Shown: positions 60,492 through 64,000 of the stretch, in pieces
How the letters are laid out: each line of letters begins with the position of its first letter
Position numbering within the stretch: position 1 is the stretch's first letter
Assembly (NCBI GenBank): GCA_013399305.1
Contig: VXAI01000246.1
Coordinates: 1,006,979-1,070,978, forward strand
Length of the DNA stretch: 64,000 nt
Direction: 5' to 3'
DNA from: Rostratula benghalensis
Taxonomy: Eukaryota > Chordata > Aves > Charadriiformes > Rostratulidae
Notes under the pieces: model-generated
What the model was told of the DNA's origin: nothing
Seen by the model: the letters and a program-made list of their open reading frames with translations, nothing else
The model's database searches: none
Made by a program: the position numbers and the translations under genes

Positions 60492-61159
60492 ACCCTCTCG
60501 GTATAGGACAAGTCCTTCTACAAGAAAAGCCGAATTGAAGTTGACAGAACAGAGGAGGTGATGGGAAATGGTTTAGAGGAGGGTCCTTTGGCCACAGATT
60601 CCACAGGAATACGTGCAGAACCGGGGAGTTAACTGCAAAAGATTTTGCCTCAAAAACATGTCTAATTTCATTTTAAAACCCCTTCCAGTGGAGGTGAAAC
60701 TGTCTCGTATCTGTGTATGATTTAACCCCAGGAGGGTTTCGTAATGGACATTAAAATAGATGAGTTGTGACAGACACTTCCTGAAGTCTGCAGTCGCTGT
60801 TCACACTCGGGGATGTAGTGACCATCACGACCGCCGCGAGTTTCATCTGTTCCTTCTCAGGTGTCTGGGCAGAAAACAGCCAGGGAAAAGGCTGGACCTT
60901 CGTGCAAACATCGTGCTTAAAACACCCCCATCCTCTCCTTTCAATTTGTTAGTTTAAAGGCAGGCTACTTCAACGATTAGACACGACTGGAATATCTGAA
61001 AAAGAATTTTTAGAAAATGCTCCTTGCAGCCCAGAATGCATGTAAGAATGGGTTGTCCTCTTCAAATTCATCTGACGCTGGAAGTTTTGCAGATTCTAAG
61101 TCATTTCAAGACTTCTTTCTCAGTCTTCTGGCCACACTTGTCTCCTACCTTAAGGTGCT

Positions 61160-61760
61160 TATTATGATTCCCCTCACCCTTTAATAAATATCATGTGCAT
61201 GTTGATATTTCTCTGGTAATGGATGATTTGATGTATGGGTCGGTCCTTCTTCAACCTTCATTTTTGATCACGTCTTCCTAAAGAAGTTGAACTTTTGGAC
61301 AGAATTTTACACAATTCTGGATTCTAGTAGCGGATTTCCCTCCTTTTGCAAATTTTTTGTTCTCTTACATATGTTTCCTTTCTTTCATGTCCTAGAACAG
61401 TTAATTCAATAAGCAACAGTAACTTTGCCTTTTCCAGAGAGTTGATTGTTTCTGTTTCTAAGGAGTTTCAGCTCAGGAGCTGATTAATGAACACCTTGAC
61501 AATTTTTTTACAATTCCAGGAGCGTTTCTGGGCTGCTGTAATGTGTCGATACTGTTTAAGACTTCTTTCTTTTAAAACTCATGTCAGGTGCCTGTGAATT
61601 TTATTATTCCAGACACTGCCTGGTAATCACCATGACATTTCTGCGTCCCATTGCAATTGCAAATAACAAAGTTGCTGTAATTCTTTTTTCATCAGTTGTT
61701 AAAATAGCTGTTGTTAATGTTGTGATGTCAAATCATCTTTCTACCTAAGTGAGAATTTTA
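61160..61760. promoter_or_regulatory. Candidate conserved non-coding element
   Basis: Repeat-free DNA with CATGTGCATGTTGATATTTC near 61191, CAGTTAATTCAATAAGC near 61398, GAGCTGATTAATGAACACC near 61478, CATTGCAATTGCAAATAACA near 61650 and GCTGTTGTTAATGTTGTGAT near 61709, plus isolated CpGs near 61523, 61546 and 61644. The texture resembles the 16.6 and 28.8 kb blocks. No coding frame. Inference only. Confidence 0.38.
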
Positions 61761-62023
61761 GACTATTTTAGGGAAGGACAGTGCTTTTATACAGATATTG
61801 AAGGCAGCCTTTCGTTTCATTGTGCTGCTTGAGCTTGCTCTCCTGTAATAGGTAATAGCAATATTTGTTTGCCACTCTCTTATTGCATGTTTTTCTCCAC
61901 CAGATTTTCTGCCTTTTTTTTTTTAGCAATCAAGAGGGCCTAACTATTCTCAGCCTCCTCAACACCAAGAAATCGGGAGCATCAAGTGAAACTAGCAGGT
62001 TAGGAGTTCAAAGTGGAGGAGGT

Positions 62024-62035
62024 GGGGGGGGGGGG
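62024..62035. repeat. Poly-G run (G12)
   Basis: Twelve consecutive G after GGAGGAGGT; a local G-rich purine stretch and possible G-quadruplex former. Confidence 0.9.
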
Positions 62036-64000
62036 AAAGGACACATAAGTCTTCAGACAGCACTTAGTCCAGATCTGGAACTTGCCAAAGAACACACCAG
62101 ATGCTTAAAGATGATGTAAGTTCAAAGTGCAAAGGGACAAGTTATCAGAAGAGAAACCCATCAAGGACATCTGGGTAGAGCAATTGCAGGAAGTCCCAAA
62201 ATTATAACATGTTGAAGACCCAAATAGAATACAGTGTCTCCTATATGCTCCTATAAAATACAGGAATCTGCTGTGAATCAAGTAGTACACATTAACTCCT
62301 CAACAGCTCATCCTCCAACAGGTTCAGTTGAAGGCAGAGGCCCAAAGAAAAGATATGGCAGCCATACAATATTCCCTGGCTTACAGCCTTCTACAAGTAC
62401 AGGTCTTGTATCATTTATGCAAGGCTCAAATTAATACTGCCAATATCTTCCAGGTAGTAGAATCAAAACTGATGGATAGGCTCGCCTTCGTGCTAGCCTG
62501 ATTAGCAAAATTCAAACGTTAACATCAGTTTCTTGCCTAGGTGTAAGTGATCTGTAAACTTTCTTTTCACAGCTAGACTGTCATTTTTTGCCTTTCAATA
62601 GCAAAGTCTATAGAAATTTTCCAATATCTTTACGTCCACAGAGAAGAACAAAAGACTTTAAAGAATTCAGCCATCTGACCTGAAGAACAGAGAGGTCACC
62701 ACAGGTAGGGATGAGAAGAGAAGTGCAAGTAGCATAATAAATTCAGCTATCCTCGCAGACAGTATTAGATATGACAGAGCCCACACAGAAACTTGCACTA
62801 TAGCTAAAAGGCAAAGTCACATCAAGATGCCAGCACAGCAGCTACAAGCACGTGTACACGCTGACCCGTATTACCACCATTAACTCTCCCTTTTTGCTCT
62901 AGAACATAACCAATGAGCTAACTGCCAGCTTCTCATCAACCTGAAGGGTGTTTAGTATTCGTAGCCAAGCAAGAAGGGCTTGCACCACAGCCAGGCATCC
63001 AACCATACTCACAGGAATGGCAAAAGGGGCCTCCACAAGGATGACATGCCAATTTGTAAAGCCTTGAGTATTTTCTACGGGAAGGCCTTAGATGGAATAC
63101 CAAAAATTGAGCTTTGGGTACCATTTTTAACAAAGGTGTGTTTTAACTCAATATAGACAACAGGAAAAGAACAGGAACAGGCAGATAAGTAAAACACAAG
63201 ATCTGCCTGGGAAAATGGAAAGAACTGGAACAGAAAAGCTAGAAAAGATGCAGAGGGGAAGAAATAAACATAGCAAATATTCAAATATATAAAAAGGCTA
63301 GCACATAAAGGGGAAATAATGTCTTCCCCCATGAACACAGCAGGAATATGGACAAGGCAAAAGGTAAATGGCTGAAATCATAGCAATGGAAACAAGGTTC
63401 AATACTCTGGCAAACTTTGTAAGGCTACGAATAGGGAAGTATGGGATCAGACTGACTGTGGAAGTTGTGAAATCTTTGTCTTATTAATTCTTAGTGCTTT
63501 AGGCAGCCAGAACTGGTAAGAATTACTCCCCATTACAGGTAAGGAAAAATTTGCATCTTTCACTACAAAAAACACTGGGAGACATTTGTATCTTGTGTTA
63601 AATGATCTTCATGCATAATTTCAGAGACATTTCACTATTATATTGATTTATTTAGTTGGGTTTATTTTTTTAATTGCAAATTACCAAGACAATGGGAACT
63701 AAGGTTTTATGGAGAAGACAGCAGAAGAGTTCTCTGTTGCACTCACACTAAGAAGAGGGACACAAAGTCCTCCTGATGATATTGGTCTGGGGTCTACTTC
63801 AGCAGAACCTTAATTAAAAGAGTTCCCCATTTGCAAAAGGGAGCTGCTGTTAAAAAGTGCTATCTAAATGTTAGGGAGATATTCAAGGGAGAAAAACGTG
63901 AGCACTGTTGAAATCTACACTGGTGTTTGTACCACTGAATTGTTCTCTAGGTTTGATCAGCGAGGAAGTAGTTGTCATTTAAAAAGAGGAAAACCCTCTC

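Larger units (their letters stand above)
59944..64000. other. Non-coding tract to window end
   Basis: No gene is supported. Contents: a (GTTT)n run at 60471-60491, mixed DNA with some CpGs at 60780-60920, a CNE-like block at 61160-61760, G12 at 62024-62035, purine-rich DNA at 63130-63380 and an octamer ATTTGCAT at 63549-63556. Confidence 0.65.

Noticed and set aside
1..64000. CRISPR arrays, operons, tRNA or rRNA genes, prophage
   Set aside because: No regularly spaced repeats, no tRNA B-box or rRNA core sequences were seen, and the CR1 content shows vertebrate DNA.

Overview
This window is bird genomic DNA. The diagnosis rests on at least fifteen pieces of CR1, the dominant avian LINE. Many of them keep the CR1 3' terminus, recognisable by the run around 'AAGGTCCCTTCCAA' followed by short repeats such as 'GATTCTGTGATTCTGT' or 'CCATTCTATGATT'. 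The base composition is AT-rich, there are many A/T homopolymers, and no bacterial or viral gene organisation is present. Species, chromosome and locus cannot be read from the sequence.

No protein-coding gene, tRNA, rRNA or CRISPR array can be supported. Open frames are short (mostly 60-170 codons), overlap on both strands, lack recognisable domains, and are often explained by CR1 antisense sequence, purine tracts or the assembly gap. The window is best read as intergenic DNA or the interior of a very large intron.

Layout. From 1 to about 37 kb the sequence has many AT-rich blocks crowded with homeodomain-core (TAATTA/TTAATTAA), octamer (ATGCAAAT) and similar motifs. These look like the conserved non-coding elements that surround developmental regulators. 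The strongest candidates are at 240-880, 9230-9560, 12600-13060, 16640-17120, 24660-25350, 28750-29210 and 36360-36830. CR1 fragments lie between them. A 460-base run of N occupies 39207-39666, and a CR1 3' tail abuts its right edge, so the gap probably hides a GC-rich CR1 copy. From about 40 to 60 kb repeats are more prominent: a CR1 antisense piece at 41840, an unclassified avian-type repeat block at about 45470-46030, CR1 at 47674, 54041, 57353/57440 and 59861. This half also holds two CpG-rich patches (50930-51280 and 54860-55330). One more CNE-like block lies at 61160-61760.

No genes work together here. The functional hypothesis is cis-regulation: an array of distal enhancers for a developmental gene outside the window. 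It rests on sequence texture only and needs cross-species alignment. I found no convincing new biological system. The items most worth testing are the CNE-like blocks, the apparent excess of POU octamers, the CpG-rich patch at 51 kb and the unclassified 45.5 kb repeat.
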